52,913 bases of DNA from Paludibacteraceae bacterium (GTDB taxonomy: Bacteria > Bacteroidota > Bacteroidia > Bacteroidales > Paludibacteraceae). The stretch lies in assembly GCA_017553575.1 (NCBI GenBank), contig JAFZKQ010000103.1, forward strand, positions 1 through 52,913, given 5' to 3'. The notes under the pieces were generated by a model that ran no database searches, was not told where the DNA came from, and worked only from the letters and a program-made list of their open reading frames with translations. The position numbers were made by a program, and so were the translations under genes. This document shows, piece by piece, positions 26,322 to 34,644 of this stretch. The stretch's first letter is position 1, and every line of letters starts with the position of its first letter.

Positions 26322-27341
26322 TTAAAAAGGAAATTCTGAATCTATTATTGGCAGAGCATAATTAAAGAAAGATTCCTCATCTGAATCAACGATTCTGTGA
26401 GGCTTCCTAAAAGATGAGTTACAAATAACTTTCGAGAAATCGCGCCGTTTCAATTCTTCCGGCGTACAGAAGAAACTACACTCGCCCCAAAAGACTTCTT
26501 CATTCTGATAGTGTAGCCACATATTATCATCCACGTCCATCAGCCTTAGATAATCAGGCTTACAAAAGTATTCCTGCATATAGAGATCTTGAGGTTTCGG
26601 ATGAAACTCAAACAACAATACCGTTTGATTATCCTTCCGTTCCCTAATTTCATCACTAATATAAGAATATCCGCCCACCTTGGTCCAAGGACACTTATCC
26701 AACGCATCATAAATCATATATCTCGTTTCCTCAAAAAGATCGTCCATATTTTCTATCGGCATAACCTCCGACAATTCATTGAATTTAGAGATAAATGCCG
26801 GTTCAAAAAACACATCTTCACTGGAGAGGAAAGTCTCGCTATCAGGCGTAAAGGAGATGCCACTCTCTTTTAATATGGGAGAATAACTCACCTCAGGCTG
26901 GGGCAAGGAAGCCAACCAACCACGCACCAACTGCTCCGACACACTGCCATCAACCGTCTCATGCCAAAGGACACGAAAACCCTCTTCATCATAACTTCCC
27001 AAACAGCTGTCTTGCCCGATCCAAAATTGCAATAGTCCGACATGGGGAAAATCCGGGAGGGAAACCAGTTGTCTGCAATCGATCTGAGCCAACAAACGGA
27101 GGGGCATTCCATCCGCTCCCATCGGCACTGCCTCCGGCGACGGAAGATAAGGAATTCCTCCGAATTTGCTGTCAAAAAGGGAGACGGGGCCTTCCGTCTG
27201 CTTCATACGAAGAAAAGGACGCCTTACCTCCCTTCGTAACGCATCAAGAGCCTTTTGGGCTATATCCATTTCCCATGCCTCATCCTTTTCAATCAAGAGG
27301 TCATTGGCCAACTTCCGCATCCTATCCGTTAACAATGACAT
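26322..27341 (-). CDS. DUF1963 (YwqG-like) protein, copy 2
   Basis: 339 residues, without signal peptide. The DUF1963 core is visible in SKFGGIPYLPSPEAVP, LRLLAQIDCRQLVSLPDFP, GLLQFWIGQD and, near the end, LWLHYQNEEVFWGECSFF. It lies 64 bases after the second DUF1963 frame, with the same motif order, so the two are tandem duplicates that have diverged strongly outside the motifs. The molecular role of the family is not established; members often occur near toxin or immunity genes. Confidence 0.8.
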   Translation of the reverse strand: MSLLTDRMRKLANDLLIEKDEAWEMDIAQKALDALRREVRRPFLRMKQTEGPVSLFDSKFGGIPYLPSPEAVPMGADGMPLRLLAQIDCRQLVSLPDFPHVGLLQFWIGQDSCLGSYDEEGFRVLWHETVDGSVSEQLVRGWLASLPQPEVSYSPILKESGISFTPDSETFLSSEDVFFEPAFISKFNELSEVMPIENMDDLFEETRYMIYDALDKCPWTKVGGYSYISDEIRERKDNQTVLLFEFHPKPQDLYMQEYFCKPDYLRLMDVDDNMWLHYQNEEVFWGECSFFCTPEELKRRDFSKVICNSSFRKPHRIVDSDEESFFNYALPIIDSEFPF

Positions 27342-27405
27342 ATACCCACCTCCTATAAATAATTAACAAAGTGACCCATTCGAAAAAAATTTGCACCTCT
27401 CCTTT

Positions 27406-28329
27406 TCAATAGCAGTCCCAATTATAGAGAACATTAGAGAAGTCGCACCGCCTTAAATCCTCTGGCGAACAGAAGAAGCCACAGAGTCCACAATCGCCCC
27501 ACATGATATAAGGCTCCTCACTATCCAACTGCAGCAACAGAACCGTACGTTCATCCTCCTCTTCACGCGGGTCTTCTTGCGCAAACGCAGGATACCCTCC
27601 TATTTTATGTCCGCCACCTTTCACAGATTCATCGATCAACTCATACGCATCATCAGAAAGATCGTAGATGTGCTCAATAGGATTTTCCGAAATCGCATTG
27701 TACTTGGACGTAAATATCTGATTAAAGCGAACATCTCCAAATGAGCGGGGTTCACGGTTTTCCTTAAAAGAGATGGAGAACTCCTCAATCACAGGGAAAT
27801 AGTCCTCCTCAGCCGGAGGGAATGCTGCGAGTTTTGCAAGGACAGACTCCTCCGTCACTTGTTCATCTATCGTCTCATGCCAAATGACACGATGGCCTTC
27901 ATCATCAAACAGACCGTTGCTGTCATCTTGACCAATCCAGAATTGCAATAAACCCGTATGCGGGAAATCAGGCAAAGCGACAAGATCCCTACAATCAATC
28001 TGAGCCAATAGGCGAAGGGGATTCCCCTCCGAATCACACGGCACCGAAGCATCCGAAGGGAGATAGGGAGTTCCGCCCACCTTACTACCTAAAAACGAAA
28101 CTGGAGCATCCGTGATTTCGATACGAAGAAAAGGTTTGACTTCCTCATTTTCCATTTGGAGAAGAACCTTCTGAACAAGTTCCATTTCTCGTTCCACCAC
28201 TGCGGAGTCGGACTCCTTCGCCGAATCCTTTCCAGAGCCCCTCAAATCAGCCTGACTGACAGGTTCTTTCTTCTCTGAGTTTTCCCCTGACAAGCCTAAT
28301 ATTTCTTTCAATCTATTCCAAAAAGCCAT
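27406..28329 (-). CDS. DUF1963 (YwqG-like) protein, copy 1
   Basis: 307 residues from ATG 28329, which opens with MAFWNRLKEILG; the frame extends to 28380 with no convincing start. A charged linker (about residues 15-50) precedes the DUF1963 core: GSKVGGTPYLPSDASVP, LRLLAQIDCRDLVALPDFP, GLLQFWIGQDDSNGLF. The C-terminal block MWGDCGLCGFFCSPEDLRRC parallels the WGECSFFCTPEELKRRDF block of copy 2. No promoter with the usual box was found in the 111 bases upstream. Confidence 0.8.
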   Translation of the reverse strand: MAFWNRLKEILGLSGENSEKKEPVSQADLRGSGKDSAKESDSAVVEREMELVQKVLLQMENEEVKPFLRIEITDAPVSFLGSKVGGTPYLPSDASVPCDSEGNPLRLLAQIDCRDLVALPDFPHTGLLQFWIGQDDSNGLFDDEGHRVIWHETIDEQVTEESVLAKLAAFPPAEEDYFPVIEEFSISFKENREPRSFGDVRFNQIFTSKYNAISENPIEHIYDLSDDAYELIDESVKGGGHKIGGYPAFAQEDPREEEDERTVLLLQLDSEEPYIMWGDCGLCGFFCSPEDLRRCDFSNVLYNWDCY

Positions 28330-28440
28330 AAGACAATCAAATTTAATTAATAGATTTTCAAGGTGCATTTGAAAAAACACCTCTTTTTATTTCTGAAAAT
28401 ATAGCCCCCAAAGGATGTAAGGTCCGAACTCAAACACAAG

Positions 28441-29613
28441 TCACCAGCCCATAATAGAAGAGACAAACGGAATCAACGTATCCGCCATCTTCTGCTGCTG
28501 ACGTTGAGAAGGATGCCAATCCGCACCATAACCCAACGAACCATCCTGCGGTTCAAAATCCAAACGGTACAACCGTTCATCCCCCTTTCGCTTCCGTTCC
28601 GCCACAATCGTATCCAACCGAGCCTTAAACTCATCCAAGACCGGCGTCGGATGTAACATGCAGCCTGTCAGCAATAATATCTTCGTATCTGGATAATGTT
28701 CACGAACCTCATCCAAGAAATTACGATAGGCACTATCCACCAATTCCATACGGAACCCTGGCGTACTCAAATCATTCGTACCCAAATTGACAATCAATAA
28801 ATCCGGCCGATAAGAGGAAAAATCCCATTGAGTCTCCTCCTCTGATATCAGGACATTCCGATAAACAATCGGCATAGGACGAAGCGAGCCCTCCGGCTTG
28901 TCATCATAATTACGATAGACACCGATGCCCGAACGAGCCACAACCATCATCTCCGCATCAAAAGCTTTCGCCGTCAAGAAAGCATAGGATTTCGCGAAAT
29001 TGGAAGTGGAATCATTAAAGGCACAATTCTCATCAGCGGCCTCCACCCCATAACCACAGGTGATGGAATTTCCGATAAACTCAAGACGATGAGGTCGACG
29101 CTCCAAGGCAAACCAAGACATCTCACCCTCGTATTCAAAGCCATAGAATGCCGGCTGACAAAAAATGCCCTCCGAGATTAGCATCAACTCTATCTCATGC
29201 TTACCCTCTCCCAAAGAATCAAGGAAATAGGAATCAGCCCCGTCCCTCAAAGTTTCACACGTATCTACAAGAGAGAGACTTCTCATGCTTGAAAGACGAG
29301 ACACCTTCGGTGCTTCATGGGTATTTATTCGAGCCCGCTCCTTACCGTCTACGAACAAAATATAGTAACCCGCATTCGGCTTAAGTGAAGCATAGACCTT
29401 ACCTGCGCCCTCAACCCCTATGGCGAAACGCGTACCCGGATAATCCATTCTCATCGAACTATCCGTCTCAAGGATTCGACCTTCATAACGAATCAAGGGA
29501 CTCGAATTGTCTAAAAACGAATTTTGAAATGAAGATAAATCAACAGAATTATGACGCACAAGCATAAAGATCGCCAGAAGAATAAACGGAAGAGTCTTAT
29601 ACGATTTTCTCAT
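28441..29613 (-). CDS. SGNH esterase of the CE2 type with N-terminal jelly-roll domain
   Basis: 390 residues. A hydrophobic N-terminal segment (TLPFILLAIFMLV) acts as signal or anchor. Residues ~40-165 form a beta-jelly-roll like the accessory domain of CE2 acetyl esterases. The SGNH hydrolase domain follows with FIGNSITCGYG (Ser183), an NLGTNDLS block, and near the C-terminus GADWHPS with the catalytic His. CE2 enzymes remove acetyl groups from plant or microbial polysaccharides in the periplasm or outside. It follows the DUF4294 gene by 21 bases. The substrate is not deducible. Confidence 0.85.
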   Translation of the reverse strand: MRKSYKTLPFILLAIFMLVRHNSVDLSSFQNSFLDNSSPLIRYEGRILETDSSMRMDYPGTRFAIGVEGAGKVYASLKPNAGYYILFVDGKERARINTHEAPKVSRLSSMRSLSLVDTCETLRDGADSYFLDSLGEGKHEIELMLISEGIFCQPAFYGFEYEGEMSWFALERRPHRLEFIGNSITCGYGVEAADENCAFNDSTSNFAKSYAFLTAKAFDAEMMVVARSGIGVYRNYDDKPEGSLRPMPIVYRNVLISEEETQWDFSSYRPDLLIVNLGTNDLSTPGFRMELVDSAYRNFLDEVREHYPDTKILLLTGCMLHPTPVLDEFKARLDTIVAERKRKGDERLYRLDFEPQDGSLGYGADWHPSQRQQQKMADTLIPFVSSIMGW

Positions 29614-29634
29614 ATCACATTCCGTTCAATAGTT

Positions 29635-30237
29635 TTACAACTGACCAGCCTCAACAAGAATGATGACGCGCTCCACAATCTTATCCTTATCGTCTTTGTC
29701 GTAGGTCGTCTTCAAGTCAGCACCGAACAATTTGGCAAAACCCTGCCAAAAGAATGCGCGCACGCCGCCTCGATATTGCTTAATCAACTCGTAAGAGGTC
29801 TGGTCGCACTCCCTATCCACCAAGCGGATGAGCATTTTTCCTTGCGACAAGGTCATCTTACGCATATCCGACTCGTATTGGCCGATCAACTCCTCCTCCA
29901 TCGACTTCATATAAGCTTTTCGGTCTTTCTCTTCTGGAATCTTCTCCAATTCGGCATTGATACGTTGCAACGTTGCTCCGATGGCTTTCGCATAGGGAAG
30001 TGTACGCTTCACGTCACGCACCGTCTTCCAATAGAACTTCTCTTGCTTGCTGGATTCAAACTTCAATGCAGGAAAGACATAAATCGTAGGCAAAACCAAC
30101 TGTGGAATCGTATCTCCATCCTCGATGTATGCAAATACTACGTTCTCCATGTTGACTGGAACATCTTGCGCCTTTGCTGAAAAAAAGGCCATCGCTCCAA
30201 GCATCGAAACAACTATATACTTTAAAAACTTATTCAT
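29635..30237 (-). CDS. DUF4294 family secreted protein
   Basis: 200 residues from ATG 30237, which begins the signal peptide MNKFLKYIVVSMLGAMAFFS; the frame extends to 30285. The mature part contains YIEDGDTIPQLVLPTIYVFP, VRDVKRTLPYAKAIGATL, LSQGKMLIRLVDRECDQTSYELI and a C-terminal LFGADLKTTYD, which I recognise as DUF4294, a family restricted to Bacteroidota with no assigned function. It lies directly upstream of the CE2-like esterase in the same operon. Confidence 0.82.
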   Translation of the reverse strand: MNKFLKYIVVSMLGAMAFFSAKAQDVPVNMENVVFAYIEDGDTIPQLVLPTIYVFPALKFESSKQEKFYWKTVRDVKRTLPYAKAIGATLQRINAELEKIPEEKDRKAYMKSMEEELIGQYESDMRKMTLSQGKMLIRLVDRECDQTSYELIKQYRGGVRAFFWQGFAKLFGADLKTTYDKDDKDKIVERVIILVEAGQL

Positions 30238-30373
30238 ACTTTCTCTTTTTAGATAAAACAAATTGAGTGCGAAATACTCATACAAACAATCTGTCCATTT
30301 TTTAGCTATTCAACTATCAGCTACGCCTTTACGCAAAACCCCGAATCAAGACCTCCAAGCGTAGTTTAATTTT

Positions 30374-30381
30374 CAAATTTA
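30374..30381 (-). promoter_or_regulatory. Possible -7 box for DUF4294-CE2 operon
   Basis: TAAATTTG on the minus strand fits TAnnTTTG but lies about 137 bases before the ATG, giving a long leader. The region 30238-30576 has no other coding signal. Confidence 0.35.
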
Positions 30382-30508
30382 GTGATTAAATTTCAAGGTA
30401 CAAATTTTTCCAAGTAAGATTTATGGATTTTTCTTCTTCCAATTCGTTTACTATCAACAGAAACCGACATTTTCACAAGCAGAAGACAACTTTACCAACA
30501 AAAACAAT

Positions 30509-30516
30509 TAACTTTG
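30509..30516 (+). promoter_or_regulatory. -7 box of the barrel/HhH operon
   Basis: TAACTTTG fits TAnnTTTG and overlaps the upstream TTG start (30514), supporting ATG 30577 as the true start. Confidence 0.55.
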
Positions 30517-30576
30517 TCCCGAGAAAATTCAAGAAAATATTGTTTTGTTTGGCGGAAATTCGCCGTTTTATTTGCT

Positions 30577-31380
30577 ATGCGCACCACAACATTCATTCTA
30601 TTCTGGCTACTACAAGCAGCCGTTGGAGCGACAGACCTCTTCCATAGGGAGGTGGCCAACCCCGTCTCATCGTCCATGGGAGAGACCCTATTCCGCTCCC
30701 CCAACTTCGAAAATCCAGCCACAGCCACATACGAAACAACCCGATGCGCCTACGCCGACTACCACAATAAATATGGCGTGAAAGAACTGGGTTATTGGGA
30801 AGCCAGCCTCCTTTACCCAACTCAATGGGCACACCAACTCCTAAAATTCGAACATTTCGGATACGAGCACTACCACTACACCGCTCTCCATTACGGTATA
30901 GGCAAAAAACTTTCGGAAAGATGGAGCCTGGGAACGGCCATCCGACTGAAACACCTCCATTTCACAGGGTGCCAAGAAGATCGAAACAGCCTCCAAAACG
31001 ATATAGGTGCGACTTGGTCAGCCACCGCTAAAGTCACATTGGAAGTACTGATACACAATCTGATAGAATCCAAGCTAACCGACTCCGAAGGAGAGGGTAA
31101 AAGCGGACATACCACCACGGTTGGCGGGGCTTTCCAATTGTTGGACAATGCCCAATGGTGCTTGGAACTAGAGGAGACCCAATGGGAAGATTGGCAGATC
31201 AAAAACGGCTTCGAGTTCACCTACGAAAGAGCCTCCTTCCGCTGCGGATTCAAGTTTCTCCCCGTCTTGCCCACATTCGGCATCGGTTTCGACCTCACGC
31301 AACTGAGGTTAGACCTTTCAGGATCCTTCCACAACCAATTAGGCTACTCGATTGCCATTGGCGTCGGCTCCAAATTTTAA
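30577..31380 (+). CDS. Predicted small outer-membrane beta-barrel protein, partner of the HhH-barrel protein
   Basis: 267 residues from ATG 30577. A signal peptide (MRTTTFILFWLLQAAVGA) precedes a region rich in alternating aromatic and polar residues (LLKFEHFGYEHYHYTALHYGIG, WSLGTAIRLKHLHF) that ends in Phe (VGSKF), as outer-membrane barrels do. The pattern loosely recalls PorV/UPF0164-type barrels (NPATATYE near the start, TAKVTLEVLIHNL in the middle). It lies 21 bases before the HhH-barrel gene, so the two probably act together. No family can be named with confidence. Confidence 0.65.
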   Translation: MRTTTFILFWLLQAAVGATDLFHREVANPVSSSMGETLFRSPNFENPATATYETTRCAYADYHNKYGVKELGYWEASLLYPTQWAHQLLKFEHFGYEHYHYTALHYGIGKKLSERWSLGTAIRLKHLHFTGCQEDRNSLQNDIGATWSATAKVTLEVLIHNLIESKLTDSEGEGKSGHTTTVGGAFQLLDNAQWCLELEETQWEDWQIKNGFEFTYERASFRCGFKFLPVLPTFGIGFDLTQLRLDLSGSFHNQLGYSIAIGVGSKF

Positions 31381-31401
31381 CCCCTACAACAAAGAATCAA
31401 C

Positions 31402-33420
31402 ATGAAGAATTTGTTCTTTTGCATCCTCCTTATTTGCAACCAATTTGTCTTCTCGCAAGAAGTGGCAGACGACCTGCTGATTGAACTCTCTGAATCTTTT
31501 GCCGACGAAGAGAACAGTTCCATCGACTTCGAACTTTTAAGCGAAGAAATCGACCTGCTCGCCAAAACAAAAATAGAGCTGAACAGAGCCTCCATCGACG
31601 ACTTGCTACGCATCCCAGGCATGAGCCAACTGACGGCCGATAACATCGTGACACACAGAAATCTATATGGTCCATTCCTCAGTCTCTACGAACTGAAATG
31701 CATCGAAAGCATCAGCCCTAACGAAATCGAAAAGATCAAACCCTACGTATATATTTCAGAACAAAAGAAAAAAAGGTTGGCCCAACGACTCCACAACCGG
31801 GAGCAGAACCTCCACTGCCGATACGACCGTACCTTAGAAAACAAGAGAGGCTACCAAACCTCCGACTCCACCCTGCAATCTCCTTACTTAGGCGACCCCA
31901 ACCACTACTATATAAAATATAAGGTACGTTTCGACGACCTATTTTCCATTGGATTCTCTGGCGAAAAGGATGCTGGCGAAGCTTTCTGGAGGGGCGAGCA
32001 GAGAGTCTTCGACTTCCGGTCCGCCTTTCTACAAATGAATAATATAGGTCTATTCAAACGCATCTGTTTAGGCGACTTCAAAGCCAACTTCGGGCAAGGG
32101 CTCGTCATCGGGACAAGCAGCATCATCGGAAAATCGAACGACGTACTGAACTCGCTCCAACGCAACCGTGGTCTCTTCCCCTACACCTCCATCGGAGAGA
32201 ACGGCTACCTGCGGGGCGGCGGTGCCACAATCGCTTGGAAACAATTCGAAGCCACCTGCTTTTACTCCAACCACGCCATCGATGCCAATCTTTCCAAAGA
32301 GGGACACATCACCTCGTTCAAGACAGACGGATTGCACCGAACGGCAAACGAGCTAGACAAAAAAGAGGTTACCCAAGAAAAAATCATGGGGGCCAACCTC
32401 TCCTATGCAGGCAGCCGAGCCAAATTAGGTTGCACCCTCCTCTCCTATCGCTACGGCGATACGCTCCACCCTGCCGAGAAAGCCTACAACCAATACAAAC
32501 TATCGCAAACAGACCAGCATTGGAACGGAAGCATCGACTACTCGCTCTACTTCAAACGAATTTACCTCTTCGGTGAATTTGCCACAGACAAAAACAAGGG
32601 GACCGCACTACTCAACGGATGCCGACTCTTCCCCTCGTCAAGAGCAGGATTCCTCCTACTATACCGCCGATACTCACCCGAATACCAAGCCAACTACGCC
32701 AACGGATTCGCCGAGAACTCCCGTATCGAAAACGAAGAAGGTCTCTATGTGGGCAGCGAATTCAAACCTATCAAAAGAATGATTCTGTCGCTCTATGCCG
32801 ACGCCTACACATTCCCTTGGATGAGATACTCCACCTCTCGCCCACACTCTTCGGGCTACGACTATTTAGGCTACCTTTCCATTTCCTGCGGGAAAAAGGT
32901 ATCCGCCTACTTAAAATTCAAGGAAAAACGAAAAGAGAAGGACCAATCAGGAGAGCAAGGCACAATAGAAGAGAAGAAACGAATCCTCCGTTGCGGCGTC
33001 CGATGCAAACGCTGGGAACATATCGAGATGCAAACCATCGCAGAAGGAAACTGCCACCAAGCCGGGGAAAATTCCTCCTCCTATGGATGGATTGCCGCAC
33101 AAGACATCTCCTTTCCCCAGTTGCCAGCCCATTTCAAAATCTCTTTACGCTATACCTACTTTCATACCCCAAATTACGAAAACAGAATATACCTTTACGA
33201 GAAAGACATTCTCCACGTTTTCTCCATCCCCTGCCACTATGGAATAGGACACAAAGGATGCATAAATATGCAATGGGATTTCACCTCCGCAATTACTTTT
33301 TACATGAAATATGGTGTAACTTTTTACACAGACGGGAGGGAGAATATAGGTTCCGGCAACGAAGAGATAAAAGGTTCCAAGACCTCGGCTTGCAAGATAT
33401 TGATAAGATTCAAATTTTAA
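31402..33420 (+). CDS. Helix-hairpin-helix protein fused to a predicted outer-membrane beta-barrel
   Basis: 672 residues. Signal peptide MKNLFFCILLICNQFVFS; an acidic helical linker; then two HhH-type motifs of the ComEA class at about residues 58-115 (ELNRASIDDLLRIPGMS and LYELKCIESISPNEIEKIKPY). From ~130 to the end the sequence has the amphipathic strand pattern of a large barrel (GYLRGGGATIAWKQFEATCF, LSYRYGDTL, ISLRYTYFHTPNYE) and ends with Phe in LIRFKF. ComEA HhH motifs bind double-stranded DNA without sequence preference. A periplasmic HhH region on a barrel would suit DNA handling at the outer membrane, but that is inference. No competence gene is nearby. Confidence 0.72.
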   Translation: MKNLFFCILLICNQFVFSQEVADDLLIELSESFADEENSSIDFELLSEEIDLLAKTKIELNRASIDDLLRIPGMSQLTADNIVTHRNLYGPFLSLYELKCIESISPNEIEKIKPYVYISEQKKKRLAQRLHNREQNLHCRYDRTLENKRGYQTSDSTLQSPYLGDPNHYYIKYKVRFDDLFSIGFSGEKDAGEAFWRGEQRVFDFRSAFLQMNNIGLFKRICLGDFKANFGQGLVIGTSSIIGKSNDVLNSLQRNRGLFPYTSIGENGYLRGGGATIAWKQFEATCFYSNHAIDANLSKEGHITSFKTDGLHRTANELDKKEVTQEKIMGANLSYAGSRAKLGCTLLSYRYGDTLHPAEKAYNQYKLSQTDQHWNGSIDYSLYFKRIYLFGEFATDKNKGTALLNGCRLFPSSRAGFLLLYRRYSPEYQANYANGFAENSRIENEEGLYVGSEFKPIKRMILSLYADAYTFPWMRYSTSRPHSSGYDYLGYLSISCGKKVSAYLKFKEKRKEKDQSGEQGTIEEKKRILRCGVRCKRWEHIEMQTIAEGNCHQAGENSSSYGWIAAQDISFPQLPAHFKISLRYTYFHTPNYENRIYLYEKDILHVFSIPCHYGIGHKGCINMQWDFTSAITFYMKYGVTFYTDGRENIGSGNEEIKGSKTSACKILIRFKF

Positions 33421-33911
33421 AGAAAACATTCCAAAAATCCGTTCAAGATAATGCATAAAAAAAGACAATTATTTTTATTAAGAATTGATTTGCAAATAGT
33501 TTTATATTCACTGTAGCAGGAAACTGAGAATAAGAGGCAGGCTTATGGTTATCGGAAGTTTTAGTTACAGAAGAGAAGAAATAGGGAAAAAAGAGAGCCA
33601 AAGAGGGATTTTTTTAGAGAAAAAAGCAACGAAAAAGCGAGAAAAAAGGCATTCAAACCAAGAAAAAACCAAATTTTGATAAAAGTCAAAAGAAAAAAGG
33701 CCAAAATAGATTTATATTCAAAATGAAATTCATACTTTTACAAAAAAATGAATTATCACACAAATCAAGGGAGAAATAACGAACTGACTCCTTTATGGTA
33801 AACTATCAAAAGAATAGTACGCTCTAACTCATTCTGGCGGCATTGGCTTTCAACCCAATAACTATTTTTGGATACGAACCGATTTGTTTTACTCACTTAA
33901 ATTAATGAAAG
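33421..33911 (+). other. A-rich, purine-biased non-coding region
   Basis: About 490 bases without a credible gene. Bases ~33560-33710 are strongly purine-biased on the plus strand, with many AAAAAA and GAGA runs. TTTATATTCA occurs twice (33501-33510 and 33711-33720). The only recognisable signal is the -7 box at 33863-33870. Confidence 0.55.
33863..33870 (+). promoter_or_regulatory. -7 box of the S24-like regulator gene
   Basis: TATTTTTG fits TAnnTTTG and lies 41 bases before the ATG at 33912. Confidence 0.55.
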
Positions 33912-34559
33912 ATGAAAAAAGAAACTTTTAACAAGCGGTTTATTGAAGCTATCGACCACATTTTGAAAAGCAACCGAAATGTGAACAAAACCATCATTGC
34001 TAGGCATCTCGGCATCTCCAACTCTAAGTTTTCGGAGATCTTGAAAGAGAGGATGAATGCTGGTGTTGACTCTATCGCTTTGGTCTGTCAGGACTTCAAT
34101 ATCAGTCCCGAATGGATTCTTTTCGGTGAAGGAGAAATCGAGAGGAAAGAGCGCTCGGAGAGCACGAACGTAAAGAAGCTTTCCATCCTCAGACAAAACG
34201 AGATGAAAGGATTTGATGGTGAGAACTTGAAACTATGTGAAGAGAATGGTCAATTCTACATTTCAGACTTCAAGCAAGCAGAATTTGCCATTCGTATGAC
34301 AAACGATATGATGGACTCAACCATCTCTGCCAACGCTGTCGTACTATGCAGACAGATAGAGATCGGTAAATTCGTGCAGTGGGGCCGCCCTCACGCTTTG
34401 TCAACCAGCCAAGGCGTAATCATCTGCAACCCTTACCCAGGCAACGACGACAATCATATTGAAGCTCAATTTGCCAATGGCAAATACAAGTCATTTGAAA
34501 TTCCAAAATCCGAAATCAAAAGCATGGCTATCGCCATCTGCGAAATCAAGCCTCTTTAA
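33912..34559 (+). CDS. Helix-turn-helix regulator with degenerate S24/LexA-like C-terminal domain
   Basis: 215 residues. The N-terminal DNA-binding domain reads NKTIIARHLGISNSKFSEIL, followed by ISPEWILFGEGE, the usual end of phage-repressor-type HTH domains in Bacteroidota. The C-terminal half (AIRMTNDMMDSTISANAVVLCRQ, WGRPHALSTSQGVIICNP) follows the S24 peptidase fold. The catalytic Ser of the usual GDSM motif is replaced (TNDMM), so self-cleavage is unlikely and the domain may serve dimerisation or sensing only. It has its own promoter and terminator. No prophage genes are adjacent. Confidence 0.8.
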   Translation: MKKETFNKRFIEAIDHILKSNRNVNKTIIARHLGISNSKFSEILKERMNAGVDSIALVCQDFNISPEWILFGEGEIERKERSESTNVKKLSILRQNEMKGFDGENLKLCEENGQFYISDFKQAEFAIRMTNDMMDSTISANAVVLCRQIEIGKFVQWGRPHALSTSQGVIICNPYPGNDDNHIEAQFANGKYKSFEIPKSEIKSMAIAICEIKPL

Positions 34560-34585
34560 GCAAAGAGATTAGGAGATACGTAAAA

Positions 34586-34622
34586 AAGGGCGGTTCTAAG
34601 GCAAAACCAAAGAACCGCCCTT
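34586..34622. terminator. Bidirectional terminator between regulator and SGNH gene
   Basis: AAGGGCGGTTCT (34586-34597) pairs perfectly with AGAACCGCCCTT (34611-34622). The plus strand continues with T-rich sequence, and the minus strand with six Ts, serving both converging genes. Confidence 0.88.
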
Positions 34623-34644
34623 ATCTGTTTTTCTCAGCACAAGA

